Positions 11,775 to 24,818 are shown, counted from the stretch's first letter. The stretch: 64,000 bases of DNA from Siphonodentalium dalli (GCA_032622095.1 CP136067.1:82238705-82302704), one strand, 5' to 3'. The notes: a model not told the origin generated them from the letters alone. A program made the numbers and translations.

Positions 11775-12080
11775 CTAAGTACGTACGGTACTAATAGCAT
11801 GCTGGGCACAGTGTACAGTGTACTTATGCCACATTCTGGCGTTTGTTGTCGACATTTCTACACAAGTTATAAATCTAAGTTCCATGGAGTGTGTCTCGTC
11901 ATCAAACAGACATACTGACACTGCGTTGAATAAACAACTACCGTTGTCTTTCACACTTATCGGGTTTGAGCCCGACCACTGGGATCCAAGAAGTTTGGAT
12001 GCCTGCGTATCCCGAGAATACCTTCTCATTGGGTGGTACTGGTGGACCTCTTTCACCCGAACTGGCTTCTCCACCCTCAT
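11775..12080 (-). pseudogene. OTU-like cysteine protease domain fragment
   Basis: The 101-residue frame includes VKDNGSCLFNAVSVCLFDDE followed by THSMELRFITCVEM. This matches the pattern of OTU-type proteases, 'DG(N/S)CLF(R/N)(A/S)(I/V)S...E..H.eLR..tc.em', as found in OTU/vertnin-like proteins and in proteins carried by some transposons. The catalytic-site Cys is present in NGSC. The C-terminal part with the partner His is not found, and the frame ends soon after at 11775. It is probably a broken copy or a single exon. Whether it belongs to a host gene or a mobile element cannot be told from this fragment. Confidence 0.5.
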
Positions 12081-12383
12081 GGAAATATCAGCGACATTGA
12101 CACTATCTTATCACACTGAGTGTGATCAGAGAACCCTGAATTTCCTCGAAGCGACGCTAAAAAACATACCAATATGGCGGCGATTGGGATTAAATAAAGA
12201 TACTCATTTTTTAAATATAATCCCAACAACGCGTGTCACGTGTGATCCCGATTGTCTATCAATCGCCATCTTATCGTAAACACCGATAAACTATCTATCG
12301 ATATTCAAACGTGTGCGTATTAGGTGAGACATCACACAATGGAGTAGAGCGACATTGTGATTAATTGGATTTTATCACTGGCG

Positions 12384-12580
12384 CTGTATATACAATATAC
12401 CAAGCACTAATTTACCAAGCAGTAATTTCTGGCGGCTACCGTTTTGGCGATTAATAAGTCGAAAATAGATAAAATATTAACTAAAACAACCATTAACATG
12501 TCCATATAACCTTATATGACATTCTACAACCTTTTAATTTCCTTATTTGTCTACTGCTTGGTATTGCTTGGTATATAGTG
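12384..12580. repeat. Small MITE-like inverted repeat
   Basis: The left end has TATACCAAGCACTAATTTAC then CAAGCAGTAA. The right end has CTACTGCTTGGTATTGC then TTGGTATATAG. The ends are therefore inverted double copies of ACCAAGCA, about 200 bp overall. Confidence 0.6.
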
Positions 12581-12654
12581 GGACCGGTTGATTAAGTATA
12601 CTTAATCAAGAGAACCCATGCACCACCCCGTAGTATTAAATATGCAGTCTTGGT

Positions 12655-12715
12655 TCCACAACAACGACAAAATCGACAACAACATCGACGACGACAACAA
12701 CAACTACAACATCGA
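12655..12715 (+). repeat. (CAA/CGA)n microsatellite
   Basis: Interrupted triplet repeat of caa, cga and cat units, about 60 bp. Confidence 0.85.
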
Positions 12716-12719
12716 CATA

Positions 12720-13840
12720 ACAAATCTAAGTTGACATCGTTTGCTGCATTCTGTTATTGAAACAATGTTGAAGACCAAATGCGATATATACATTAGACCT
12801 ATAAATACCAAAGAATCTCAAAAGTTAAATAAATGGATAGATCATTCTAGATCTAACAAAATAGCGCCAACACCATACCATTAAAGCAAGACATGTTGAA
12901 CACGGTAGCTATATATTCTATAATATCTAGAAACAGTGCGCAATACTATTTTTATTTCATAATTGTTGCATAATTGCTATGTAACATCGGTTACATATAC
13001 TTGGGATGTTTTTGCGGTTTGTGAACGGCTCATTGTCGAATCAGGATTAGCATGCTGGCAGGATAGGCATCGACATGCGACCGGGCACACGGTTAACGGG
13101 TGAGTTTCCCGCGACAACTGTAGTATGAAATCGCTTGTTGAAGGCAACCAACGCAGCGTTTGACGTTCAATGGCAGTGAGTGGAGTTCGAAAGCATGACG
13201 TTTTCAAACCATAACGCCAACACTAGCACGATGTCCACTGGACCACCGCACCTCCACTCGAAATCTTATTCACAGATTCACTATGCTCGCGGTACCCCCT
13301 AGCGTCCCCTGGTGTACTTAAGGGCAAAATTTCATATATTATATCGATAATTTTAGAGCCATGGACAAACTAAAATAGACCATGCTGTGGCGGAGGTACA
13401 TGTAGATACCACCAGAGAGGGAGAACTTGCGACTGGTATTTCCTAATAGGTATTCGCTTCGGCCATTAAACAATCAGCGAGCTGTCGGAGTACAGAGATA
13501 CCACAGCCTATTTACCATTTTTTTTAATTTTCCGAAAATATTTAAATTCACAAAACAATTCATTTAAATTGTCATATTATGATTGGAAATATCTGTTAAT
13601 AATTTTTATGTTGTAGAATGTATGTTCAATAAGTCTAGCAAACAGCAGTTAAGTTTATTTCAGTTAAATTATATTTAATCTAAAAAAATATTACTGTCAT
13701 ACATTTCATATTGTCGCCCACACATATCATACGGTAATTTCTAAACAAAAAGGGCTAAGTCTATGCATTCAAAAACTGACACAAGGAAAATGCTATAACA
13801 TGAACTAAGTCTCAAATTGTAAATTATCAAGGGGAGCCCA
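12720..13840. other. No gene recognised
   Basis: No coding or repeat signal that I can support. A small minus-strand frame at 12977-13207 has no family resemblance. Confidence 0.4.
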
Positions 13841-13844
13841 GACA

Positions 13845-16800
13845 TGGATTTTTCTACTATATATGAGGAACTTCTAAAACATACCAATGATCCAGACGAA
13901 ATACCCCCGACTCACCATTTGATCTTCATAATCATAAATGTCAATATCTATCTCCTTCAGAATTTAAAACCAAATACGAACATACTAAAACCAAAGGGAC
14001 AAATATCTTAAAAGTTAAAACCTCAATTATCGGAGTTTAATGGGATAAAATCAATAGCTTTCTCTGTGAACAGCAACAAGTAAAGAACATATACGATATA
14101 ATAGGACAAACCGATGTATTCAAAATGCATACAAATAGTCTAGATTTCTCTTTGGAATGTTAGCACCTCTCCTACATAAGACCATGATGGCTTTGTAACT
14201 GACATTGTATGATCAGTTTATGTTAATAAAATTTGCCATAATTGAGACGATCTCACAACTTGTAATGCTCACATATTTGAATATCTGTTCCTGGAAATAT
14301 TTCGCGAATAAAATAATTCCTACACCATCGGTTGCATCTACAGACAAAATACCGTGCTTCTAGCTGACTTTCCAATCGTCGCTTGAAAACATATTATTTA
14401 TCATAAACAACGAACACAAAAAATGCAATTTATTCAGTGATTTCAATAAAGATTTATTTAAGTTCTCCACACATAATAAAACAGAAACATTCATCGATAC
14501 AATGTTCTCAGAAGGCTTTTTACCAGCCATATTGTCAGACCTACCAGAATAACTGAATTCTCAACCATTCTAATAGACAACCATTCTAATAGACAACCAT
14601 TCTAATAGACAACATTTTTTTCAAATAACGTTTTGAATGACACGTGAACGTCGAATTTATTCACAAAAAGATATATACTTGTTCAAACACATCATCATTG
14701 GACGATACCTACAATTGCCAGTGTCCAAACGAAGCATACAATAGATGTATTACAACGTATACCGATGAATTTAATATAGCATTGCAGGTAACGAATACTC
14801 ATATCCCTAAAAGATTCATAAAACAAAAGCCATGGATCACTTCTGGAGTCTTAACGTCTTCATATATAAAAAAAAAGAAAAAAGAAGCTATATACTGTAA
14901 AATCCCTTTAATTCGTTTATTTCGTGGTTTTGCTCAACCACGAAATCAACAACCAACGAAATAATTTACTCTTGCGTTGAATGAGCAAAAATCCCATATA
15001 ATATACGAGATGGAAATGAGATCGGGCATTACGTCTGTTTTCGACATGTCGTAAAATGTATGCTGGTAGTGAATACCTTGGCGTCTAATTTCTCAATAGT
15101 ACACAAATAATGTTATGTCATGCAGCTGCTATTGTAGGACCTGTTGGTGTGCATAAAATGATATCTGATCCACGAATTCCTGTACCAACGAAAAAGCCTT
15201 TTGATGATAGACCACGAAATTTTATGCCAACGAAATCAAAGCCAATCGCAGTAGAACGAAACTTAAAAATCCTATCGACCTAAACATAAAAACAATATAT
15301 AATCTTATGCACTGTATATAATAAAGTTATTAGAAAGAGTATATCGCTTTACTATAAGAACATTTTCAACGAAAACAGGGGTAACATGAAAGCCACTTAG
15401 AGAATCGTTAGAAGCATAACCGGCAAGAATAAATCACGACTCACATCACCAACGAATTCATCAGCAACGGCGAACGGATATCTGATCCAAAAGAGATTGC
15501 ATCGCATTTCAATTCACTCTTTGTTAGCACACAATATAGTCAACTCGATATCTCATACTGCAAAATCAAACGTAGATTATCTTACTGGTCATTATCCAAA
15601 TATGTTAAAACTCCTCCCCACAAATTAACAAGAAGTAATTCTGACAGCATTCAAGATAAAACCAAAAAATACTCTCGATTTAAATAATATTTCCAGCAAA
15701 CTTATGAAATTAAAAATTAATGAAGCAGCACAACCACTAGTCCACATAATTAATCGTTCACTCAAAGCAGGAAAATTCCAGATGACATGAAATTGGCGAA
15801 AGTTATTCCAGTCTTTTAAAAGTGCGATAATTCTAATTTCAATAATTAACGACCGATAAGTATATATACTCCCTATATTTTCCAAAATTATGGGGAAAAA
15901 ATGGCCATCAGACTTAGAGACTTTCTTAAGGACAATGATATATTGTACGAACACAAGTATGGTTTTCGTAGCAAACACCCAACCTTCCATCCAATAACTC
16001 CTAAGTTTCGTTGCACAAAATAATGACCAAGTATCTAGAGATTCGACATTAGCATTATTCGTTGATTTTTCGAAAGCATTTGACTCTATAAATCATGAAA
16101 TACTTTTATCTAAACTATCTCACTATGAGATTATAGGTCTTACAAACATTTGTTTCGTAGCTATTTTAGTTAATAGACAACAATGTGTATGCATTAACCA
16201 TAACATATACTGTCTGAAACTCTAGATGTAAACTGTGGAGTGCCTCAGGGGTTGTTTTTAGGACCTCTCCTTTTTCAAATCAACGTTAACGATATGAAAG
16301 ATGGAACAACCCTCTCACTACTTTCATTTGCTGACGACTGAACTTTATCTACACATGGTAATAACAAAAACGAATTAGAAGCGTATATGAATTCCGAAAT
16401 AGCAAAATTCTTTGAATGGTGTTGTGAAAATTATATAAAATAAATCCTTAAAAATGTAAATATATTCTCTTTCATCCTATGTACAATTCGCAAAGGGGTG
16501 ATACTTAGAATCAACAACACCGAAATTACACAGGTTGGTAACAAAAGATCGGAACAATCGCTAACATTTTGAGGTGTGAATTAAGATGAAAATTTTAAAT
16601 TCCATCAACATATAAATCATGTGTGTGCTAGAATTGCCAGTGCGAACTATAGTCTGAATAACATTAATCACTTCTTACCACGCGAAGCACTCAAGTCGTT
16701 ATACTATGAAACAGCTCACAATGACTTGATGTATGCTATACATATATGGTGACATTCGAATAAAAGTAATAGAGTATTCACACTTGCGCATAATAAATAA

Positions 16801-17230
16801 TAAAACAAAATATAATAGTCGCACAGACCCGCTATTTAAAACAATGCTGAGATGGATGTTCAATTAATTTCAATTAAAATCCATTCATAATAGATATGTA
16901 CACAATATTTCGAACATGTTATGGATTCATATTTCAGATGACATTCGCAGTCCAATTGATCAGTCTCAGATACACATAAAAACTCGCGAAAATTCATCAG
17001 AACTCCTTAAGTGCTACTCATATTTACTGCACAGAAGATCCCAACTTTGACATCTATCTGGACCGACAGTGGTCCCTCCATATCGCGCGCATATTGAGCA
17101 TGACACTAACTTTTTAAATTCTGTTCAATCCTATGCTTCATTGACATATTCAGCAATAAACAGGCATTTGTTTTGGCAGCGTGGAAGGCCAGGAACTATA
17201 CTATAGTGGATGGATGTTCTCGAAAATTTG
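13845..17230 (+). mobile_element. Old, decayed LINE (EN-RT), ORF2 relics
   Basis: Pieces of a non-LTR retrotransposon ORF2 lie in order on the plus strand. An endonuclease-region relic is at about 14430-14600. The EN-RT linker 'AYN...FNIALQ...KPWITSGVLTSS' lies at 14735-14870. A linker/RT stretch, NEFISNGERISDPKEIASHF, lies at about 15450-15510. RT core relics lie at 15840-16420, including LALFVDFSKAFDSINHEILL, an NCGVPQGLFLGPLLF-type block and a SFADD-type catalytic motif followed by a stop. Many stops and frame changes interrupt it. An unrelated insert of about 360 bp lies at 14902-15260. The clade is probably Jockey/CR1-like in the broad sense. Confidence 0.75.
14902..15260. mobile_element. 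~360-bp insertion inside the decayed LINE
   Basis: The LINE linker reads 'YCK' before and 'LKNPIDL' after, so the intervening sequence is foreign. It is rich in TTCGTGG/CCACGAA and TTCGTTGG/CCAACGAA blocks near both ends (for example CCACGAAATCAACAACCAAC near 14938 and CCACGAAATTTTATGCCAAC near 15211). This suggests a MITE-like element. Exact ends and duplication are uncertain. Confidence 0.5.
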
Positions 17231-18436
17231 AGTGAGCAAAAGCAAAAACACTATTGAAAAAAATCGCCAAAAAATATTAAATGGTTTGATCTGGGAGAAC
17301 TAACTGACAGCGGGTGGGCAAATACTCCTGCTTCGTGTGGACGCACACATACGTTGTTCGTTGTCTGTGTTACGATGAGAAACAAACATATTCCCCTATC
17401 ATAATGCGTGAAAATGACTTTCCCATTCAGTCTGGTTTGGTGATACCTTCCGGTATGTATCGTAACCGGGGGGGGGGGGGGGTTATAACTGACATTGTAT
17501 GATAAGAGAGAAGGATAAATTTTATAATACATATGCTTATAATCTCCCATATCAGGAAATCACAGGAATGTCTTATTCGAATGCCGTATTCGCTGCCTTA
17601 CTCGACCCATTGGATAAACAATTCTCATGGTTCTCCGCTGGCCTCATCCACATATTCACCTTCCACATGTTTGTAATTTATATATCACATCACAAACTGA
17701 GCGATGAGCAGTGAACGACGAACGAATTATTCTATTATTTATAGAAACAAACGTTTGTACACACCAATGTTTAGAGTTAACAAGACAAAACCTAGATAAA
17801 ATCAAATTATTATTGCATGTATATTTATATTACTGTTCAACGGGGACCGCATGTAGACAACCATCTTGGTTATGCTATCTCAACTTTCTCCATACACTCC
17901 ACTCCTATAATTACTCAAATTAATATATGCACATATATACTAACTGATATATATATTCACAACAAGACATTACTGTCGGGGGAGCACAAATAATCAAAGA
18001 CAGCATATGTCCATTCTATTGAAGTCCATCCTCAGAGGAATTAATATTGTTGATAAAATGATATGGTGTATAATGTCTTCCAATGGAAGTGCTCTCTGTC
18101 AGACCGAGCGGTTTGGCATCGAGTTCGCCCACAACCCATGTGCCTATCATTTATCAAACAAGTGAACGACTTTAACAGTCCTATAGTCCAAAGGTCGTTA
18201 GAGAAAACCCACACATGAAAGGTGTGCATGAATTTCAAGAAGACTTTGTTCCAAAACGATGACACAAACGAGGCTATCATATGCAATGGACGTCGATATC
18301 GATATAAAAAAAACTCCAAATCAGACCCAAGATAGAATACAACATGCAGTGGTTTTTCCACGTTAGTGTAGCTGAATAGGTCATTGTCATTGAATAGACA
18401 TGGTATCGCACAAAACGTCACACTGGATCGCTCAAA
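17231..18436. other. No gene recognised; poly-G run
   Basis: A run of 15 G lies at about 17468-17482. A string CTGACATTGTATGAT occurs both near 14202 and near 17490. The longest frame (18041-18421, minus) has no family resemblance. Confidence 0.4.
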
Positions 18437-19259
18437 TATGGAATCCTATTAGGGCCACTTCCTAATGGCGCTTTCGGCGCGCGCCGAAAGCGACAAAAAG
18501 TGCGCCATTAGTAACGCGCCGAAAGCGACAAAATATGCGCCGTTACGGCGAACTTTTTGTCGCTTTCGGCGCACTTTTTAGCGCACTTTTTGGCGCTTTC
18601 GCGTCGAAAGCGACAAAATGTGAGATATTAGCGCATGTTTCGGCGTAACGGCGCACATTTTGTCGCTTTCGGCGCGTTACTAATGGCGCACTTTTTGTCG
18701 CTTACGGCGCGCGCCGATTTCAAGCGCCATTAGGCATATATACTATTAGGTCCACTCCCTAATTGCGCGCGCCGGAAGCGACAAAAAGTGCGCCATTAGG
18801 GTATGTTTCGGCGCGCGCTTTCGCGACAAAAAGTGCGCCGTAACGGCGCACTTTTTGTCGCTTTCGGCGCACTTTTTGTCGCTTTCGGCGCGCGCCGAAA
18901 CATACCCTAATGGCGCACTTTTTGTCGCTTCCGGCGCGCGCCATTAGGGAGTGGAACTAATAGTATGCCTAATGGCGCACCGAAAGCGACAAAAAGTGCG
19001 CCATTAGTAACGCGCCGATAGAGACAAAATGTGCGCCGTTACGGCGCACATTTTGTCGCTTTCGGCGCGCCGAAATATGCGCTAATATCGCACATTTTGA
19101 AAGCGACAAAAAGTGCGACAAATAGTGCGCCGTAACGGCGCATATTTTGTCGCTTTCGGCGCATTCGGCGCTTTCGGCGCGTTACTAATGGCGCACTTTT
19201 TGTCGCTTTCGGCGCGCGCCGAAAGCGCCATTAGGAAGTGGCCCTAATAGGATTCCATA
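18437..19259. mobile_element. GC-rich nested palindromic (foldback) element
   Basis: The left terminus TATGGAATCCTATTAGGGCC and the right terminus are exact inverses, and the match continues without a break for about 60 bp before becoming imperfect. The outermost TA on each side is consistent with a TA target duplication. A second, inner pair of inverted ends lies at about 18741-18968 (CTATTAGGTCCACTCCCTAA and its near inverse). The centre is again palindromic (GTGCGCCGTAACGGCGCAC). Almost all of the interior is permutations of a short CpG-rich core, CGAAAGCGACAAAAAGTGCG, in both orientations, joined by GGCGCGCGCC and GCGCCATTAG. There is no coding capacity. Composition is far richer in G, C and CpG than the flanks. 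Confidence 0.85.
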
Positions 19260-19655
19260 CACAACATCTCAAAATCTTATCGGTTTTATTTTAGTTGTCT
19301 GTCTGCTCTTTATTATTATTCCAATGGAATTTGAAACGTTCACTTTGAGTTTGACAGGCAATGATGCAGTTCCGTAATCCTTGAATCGACTTTGAGGCAT
19401 CCTGGAGACTTTTTGTAAATTTGGGAGGTCTTGCATGCATGGGTGTCTGTTTGGAAGTTAAGGACAGCCTGTGTGGCAGCCCTGTTAAATGCTCAGAATG
19501 GCGTATGATAACTGACTTGTTTCAATCAGAATGATCAATATTGATATGCATAGAGATAAATGTTGCCCCCAAGTTGTGAATCTGACAGTTAGGCCATTAA
19601 AATAAATACCTATGTATTCGGGCAATTACAAATATGGGAAACTTGATGAGGGTGG
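19260..19655. other. No gene recognised
   Basis: Ordinary sequence between the palindromic element and the tandem repeat family; no signal seen. Confidence 0.4.
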
Positions 19656-20400
19656 AAGCTTTTTAGCTCACGTAAGACGAAGTCTCCTGTGTAGCTATAT
19701 TCATCACTCCTCGTTCGTCCGTCCGTCAACATCTTCTCAAGAACCACAAGTCAGAATTGAGTCATATATATTGTGTAGAGTCCCCAGGTGACTGGGGTTC
19801 TGATTTGTTCAAATGGGGTCGCCGGGCAAATAATGGCGGTGCCAGGGACTTTTCTATCTATAGTAATTCTTAAAACGTCTTCTTATCAAGAATCATCAGG
19901 CCTATTCAGCTAATATTTGGAATGGAGTCATTGGGTGACTGGGCTTCAGATTTGTTCAAATGGAGCCACCGGGTCAGATAGGGGCGGCGCCAGTTGCACA
20001 ACTCGTTCCCTCTATAGTATTTCTTAAAACACCTTCTCAAGAACCATCAGGCCTATTCAGCTTATGTTCGGTATGGGGGTCTTTTTGTGATTGATTCAGA
20101 TGTGTTCAACTTGGGTCACTGTGTCCAATACGGGCGGAGCCAGGGGCGTAATTCTTTTCTTTTTCTCAATAGTTATTCTTAACACATATTCTCAAGAGCC
20201 ATCAGTCCTATTTCGCCTATACACATTATGGAGGGTCGTTGTTTGACTGGGTTAGATTTGTTAAAATGCCATTTTTGTGTGTAGGTTCCATGGAGAGTTG
20301 GGAATCAAATATGTTTGAATGGGATCGGCTATTAAAAAAGGAAGGGGCATGTCAGGTTGGAGGCATCGGTTCCAATCTAAGGGCGGAGGGTACGAATTGG
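19655..20400 (+). repeat. ~150-bp tandem repeat family, four diverged units
   Basis: After a GTTCGTCCGTCCGTCAACAT leader, a unit with TCTCAAGAACCATCAGGCC then GATTTGTTCAAATGGGGTCA and GGGCGG-GCCAGG repeats with starts near 19734, 19882, 20031 and 20187. The leader and the 'TTCTCAAGAACCA...TTCAAATGG' layout resemble repeats I know from mollusc genomes. That resemblance is memory, not a search. The last unit is the most diverged. Confidence 0.75.
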
Positions 20401-22640
20401 GAGTGTGTTTGCTCCAGTTGGTAGGGGACATCCTATGGCCTATGTGGGGAGGGGATCGGGCGTGCAGTTGAAAGTCTCAAGGTCGACACCTCCACTGCTG
20501 AACGGAAACCCTCTAGCTGTGTCCCTGTTTAGAAGTACTTGTTCTTACGTGATTTTGACATGTACTAACTGTTGTGGTCTTCAGAGTTCCAATCTTCTCA
20601 GTCTTTACAGTCTGATGAGCGATTCTTCAGTCATTAATTGACTATCTTGTATTACGCCAGTAGCCTTTTAACCAAATCCTACGAGTCTCAATGCATCATA
20701 TTCCCTCAATCCATAGGCCATAGGCCACTCTATATTCATAATATTGCACACTGCCTGGTAGCACAACCGTTGTGCCACACCCACTGTCTTTTAGTGGCAG
20801 ACACCCATGGTCATTCCATGGTTCGCTTGGGTATTTGAATGGGACAAGGAATCTTCAAAAACATGCAAAAACTGCAGTTATTCAAGTTATTTGCCAGACG
20901 GGTTTTGTATAATGTTCAATATACATGTATCCCATATTTTAATTAGACGCATACAAATGATAAAAGAATAAGGGGAATGCTGATATAGATTATGTTGACC
21001 TGGCCTTCATAAATCCGGGTACCCACCTCCAACAATGTTGAGCTTGTGGTCACTCGACCAATATGCCATATTCCATGCTTTAGACTCTATAGAAAGTCAC
21101 AAGCCATGCGATTGTTAATGGACCATGCTATATGTAAGGATTAGGAATACATTCCTTAGCTCTTTCGTAACTGGATCTTCCTGCCATTTTGCGAAAGCCA
21201 TTTGCCAATGCATTCTCTTATTTGTTCGAGTCCCTCATAGGCAGCCTCGCATATATAAGAAAATACATTGGCCTAACAATATTTACCATGACATTGTAAG
21301 CCAGTGCATTATCTAAAATATGCGAGGCTCCCTGTGCACTGGCACGTGATGGTTTATGCTACACCAGCGCAGCTCCCGTCATGAAAGGGTTAAGGGACCC
21401 CACAATATGTAAGGACTAGGAATGTGCATTGATCCCAGTTATACATGAGAATAGTGTAAAAGTGGCATAATAATTCCTCTCTGTAATATTGACTCTGCGT
21501 GGTCGTGTTTCAAGACATGCATTAGGTTTACTTCGGTTACTGCTATCGATTATCACCCAGTCAGTTAAAACAAATACTATCTACCAACATCTCCACAATA
21601 CCATCTATGTTGAGAGCTGAGTTTATCCGAAACATCCGACGTATTTATAATACATTACTATATACTATACATATGCATATATTTATTTATTATATAATTT
21701 TATACCACTGGTGAGCGAATGTTGTGAGCCAAGAGAGTGTGTGCAGTAAGAAAGATATATGTGTGAACGCGAGGAATGCCATATCTGTATACAAATATAA
21801 ATACCATTGACTATTTTGTATATGACATTCCTCACTGTTATTGATTCTTCAATTAACATTAAAAAACGAAAAGAAAAAAAAGAAGGTTTACTTCGGTGGA
21901 TCTGATTGCTCTATTTGAAATTCAACTGTTTGCTCTCTTTCTTGGCATCACACTTCAACCACTCACCGGGAAAATCTTAGATGGCCTAGAAGACTTACTT
22001 CTGGATGCTGCCATATTTCTTCTCATTGCTTGTAGATTCGTTTGTACACGGCCTATTTTCTAATGCGTTATGGAAATTCAGACATTATCACGAACATCAA
22101 TGTTTCTTCTTAATATATGCTAATCAGACATAACTGATAAAGTCGCTCGTTTGTTGTATACAACTACGACCACGTGCGTGCGTTATATGACTGGAACAAC
22201 AGAGAACACACATTTGTTGTATATCCATATGCCTGTGACTTTTTTCATGTAGCGTTATTTTTTTTTTAAATTATATGACTATACATATACATTTACTGGT
22301 CATATTAGCTTTCTTTATTGTACATTTCTATGACTTGTTTGTAAAGCAACTAGTTTGTTTCAACGTTGCATATATACATCAATCCGTGGCCATAATTGGA
22401 AACTCCAAATTGAGACAAGAACAAAGGACGTGAGAAAATCGGAAAGGAACCGTTACCAGCCTACGGAGTAGAAGGTCCAACATCGCTGTACATTCCGTGG
22501 AGTATTCAGACTCACACATGTATGACAGATGATATGATACCGGCCTGGGAGACTAATTGTTGAGTTCAAGTGTGTTCGTACACTAGAATAATTGTTCTAT
22601 TATACAATGATGGTCGTGCAAATTCCACCGTTTTGCGATG
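20400..22640. other. No gene recognised; small hairpin
   Basis: A short inverted pair, GCCAATGCATTCTCTTAT and ATAAGAAAATACATTGGC, lies at about 21206-21274. A run of TATA-rich sequence lies at 21640-21710. No convincing coding frame. Confidence 0.4.
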
Positions 22641-22641
22641 C

Positions 22642-22779
22642 CTCATAACTCCTATGACATCGCCAGATCAGCCTCGCAGTATACACCCTAGAGGGCGTAA
22701 TTAGTCTACGCGATGCTTGGGAAGGGGGCATATGTGTAGACTGCGAGGCTGATCTGGCGATGTCTTAGGAGTCATGGGG
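22642..22779. repeat. Hairpin with ~39-nt arms
   Basis: GACATCGCCAGATCAGCCTC in the left arm (22642-22680) is matched by its exact inverse in the right arm (22740-22779), with the outer part slightly diverged. The loop is about 60 nt and G-rich. Confidence 0.8.
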
Positions 22780-24815
22780 TAACTTAGATTAAAAACGTAC
22801 TCGCTATATTGCGTACCGGTTAGACTTTTTGCGGGATGTATGTATTCGCGGATGTGTCTTCGCGGATGTCTCATTGTTGCAGTATGTAACTTTTATGACC
22901 GCGCTAATTGCTTTCGATATTTAGGAGTGAACCATGGCTGGGTCACTCTTGAAGTTTTTATTGCGGGAACACAATGCATAATAAAACAGCTGGCATTGCT
23001 GATGAAGTATGACTCAGTTGGAATGTAGACTAAAGGTCGTATTGCGAAGTATCTGGGTGTATTAATCCCATTAGTAGATTTTTGGCTTTCTGGTGTGGTG
23101 AATGTTAAACCTTCAGTGATGAGACGAAGTAATTTAAATGACTAGTTGTTTTAACGGAATTCAGAGGTAGTGGATTCATGAAACCAGTATATTTTATATG
23201 TGCCTAATAATACGATCTTGAGGGCGCTACCATTTCTGATTATGGTTTTCTTGTTCTTATTGTCCATCAAGATCGTCAGAAATATGGGGGGGGGGATTCA
23301 GGTGTGTATCATATCTGTCAAAATTGCGGATGTGCCCGTTAGGCTGGTAACACAAAACTCATTAGTGGTCTAAAACAGGTGCTCTCACTAATATGATATT
23401 AAGGAAACAGCTGGGAGAGGCACAATCGGCTTGTTGTCTCATCCCGTTTATACTGTTTACACCAAGGACGCAGCTCAAGAGAGAAATAAATGTATCTGCA
23501 TATAGTTTACCATGCATTTTTAAATATTTGTATATATTATACTCAGTGATAATGCGATGTTTAAATGTTCTAATACTATACACTATACACACACGCACAT
23601 TCACTTCAAAGTAACATGTTTTGATATAAAAGACAGTATATATAGGCCTATAATGTGTAAAATAACGGCAAAAAGGGGTTGGTCCCCCCATATGTCGGCG
23701 GAAAATCATACGTTTCTTGTAAACAGGGGTGGAGTGGGGTGGTGGGTCACTGTTTGGTATGCATTTCTCGATAGCCAAGTGTTCGTAATTTTAGCAGGAC
23801 CTCTCCCGTAGTATTTAAATGTATTTTGAGAAGAATAGAAATGTTTAAATCGACTCAAAACACGTCGAAAAACTTGCGGAACTCAAGAAACGTATAATCT
23901 ATTTTAAATTTTCCGCACATAAGTGACATGCACATACGCACTTTATTTGCCATAGCGGGTAAAGAGTTATACGACATGCTATTTCAGTTTCCACGCCGAA
24001 AAAAAATAATTCTTGTTTTCTTTCTGATGTGATAACTTGTATGCCGCCAATGAGTCTTTGGGTTGGGTATACAAGTCTTTCATGTATTTATATGTATTTT
24101 GATCACGAGATAGACGTACCAAAATGAGCAAAAACAGAACACGGGGGCGAGAGAGCAGCGAATGTGCATGCGTAGGGGTTCGAATGTATGCATTGTGTGT
24201 AATGGGTTGTATATACTTATATATATAACTCACATCATTTTGTAGAACAAGTAACAGAAACATCTAACATAGTTTTACATACACTCCATTTCAGAATTTC
24301 CACTCGCGCTTTGTCCTATATATGCCATCACAATTAGTTGTGAGCACATGGTATGTGCCAACATTCCGTTCTTCTCACCTAGCTAACCGGATTTTACCAT
24401 TGATAAATCAATGTAGGGGGACAAAGGGACATTATATGATTAGCAGCGGATATAAGAAAACAACGCCTTCGTTTAGTGGCTACTCGTAGATAATGATCTG
24501 ACAACTGAAGGGTCATCGCTTTCATTCCCATACAATTCTGAAGTGTTAGGATCATGTACAGCTCGGTAACGAGCATTAGGACGTAATTCGATCGCTGAAA
24601 AGAAACATTATATACAAACTAACATTTAAATGAATACTGTATAATAACTGTTTTAATATTATTTAGAACGGGCAGAAGTCATTGCGACTTATTCCCTAAT
24701 ATTTGATTATGATGGTGAAGGATGGTGCAGTTTCGATAAGAATTTCACCACAACCCATGAGATATTCGATGCGAACCTTTATTCTTTATTTTTGAGAAAA
24801 AGTCATACAAGTGCT
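22780..24815. other. No gene recognised
   Basis: A short G run lies near 23285. The frame at 23362-23778 (minus, 138 residues) has no family resemblance and unlikely composition. Nothing else supportable. Confidence 0.4.
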
Positions 24816-24818
24816 TGT

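Noticed and set aside
11818-12279. Plus-strand frame of 153 residues
   Set aside because: It overlaps the OTU-like frame on the other strand, which has the recognisable motif; the plus frame has no resemblance to a known protein.
18041-18421. Minus-strand frame of 126 residues beside the GC-rich palindrome
   Set aside because: No family resemblance; could have been a transposase relic of the palindromic element, but no catalytic motif is visible.
23362-23778. Minus-strand frame of 138 residues
   Set aside because: Low-complexity, no family signal, no flanking splice or promoter evidence; likely chance.
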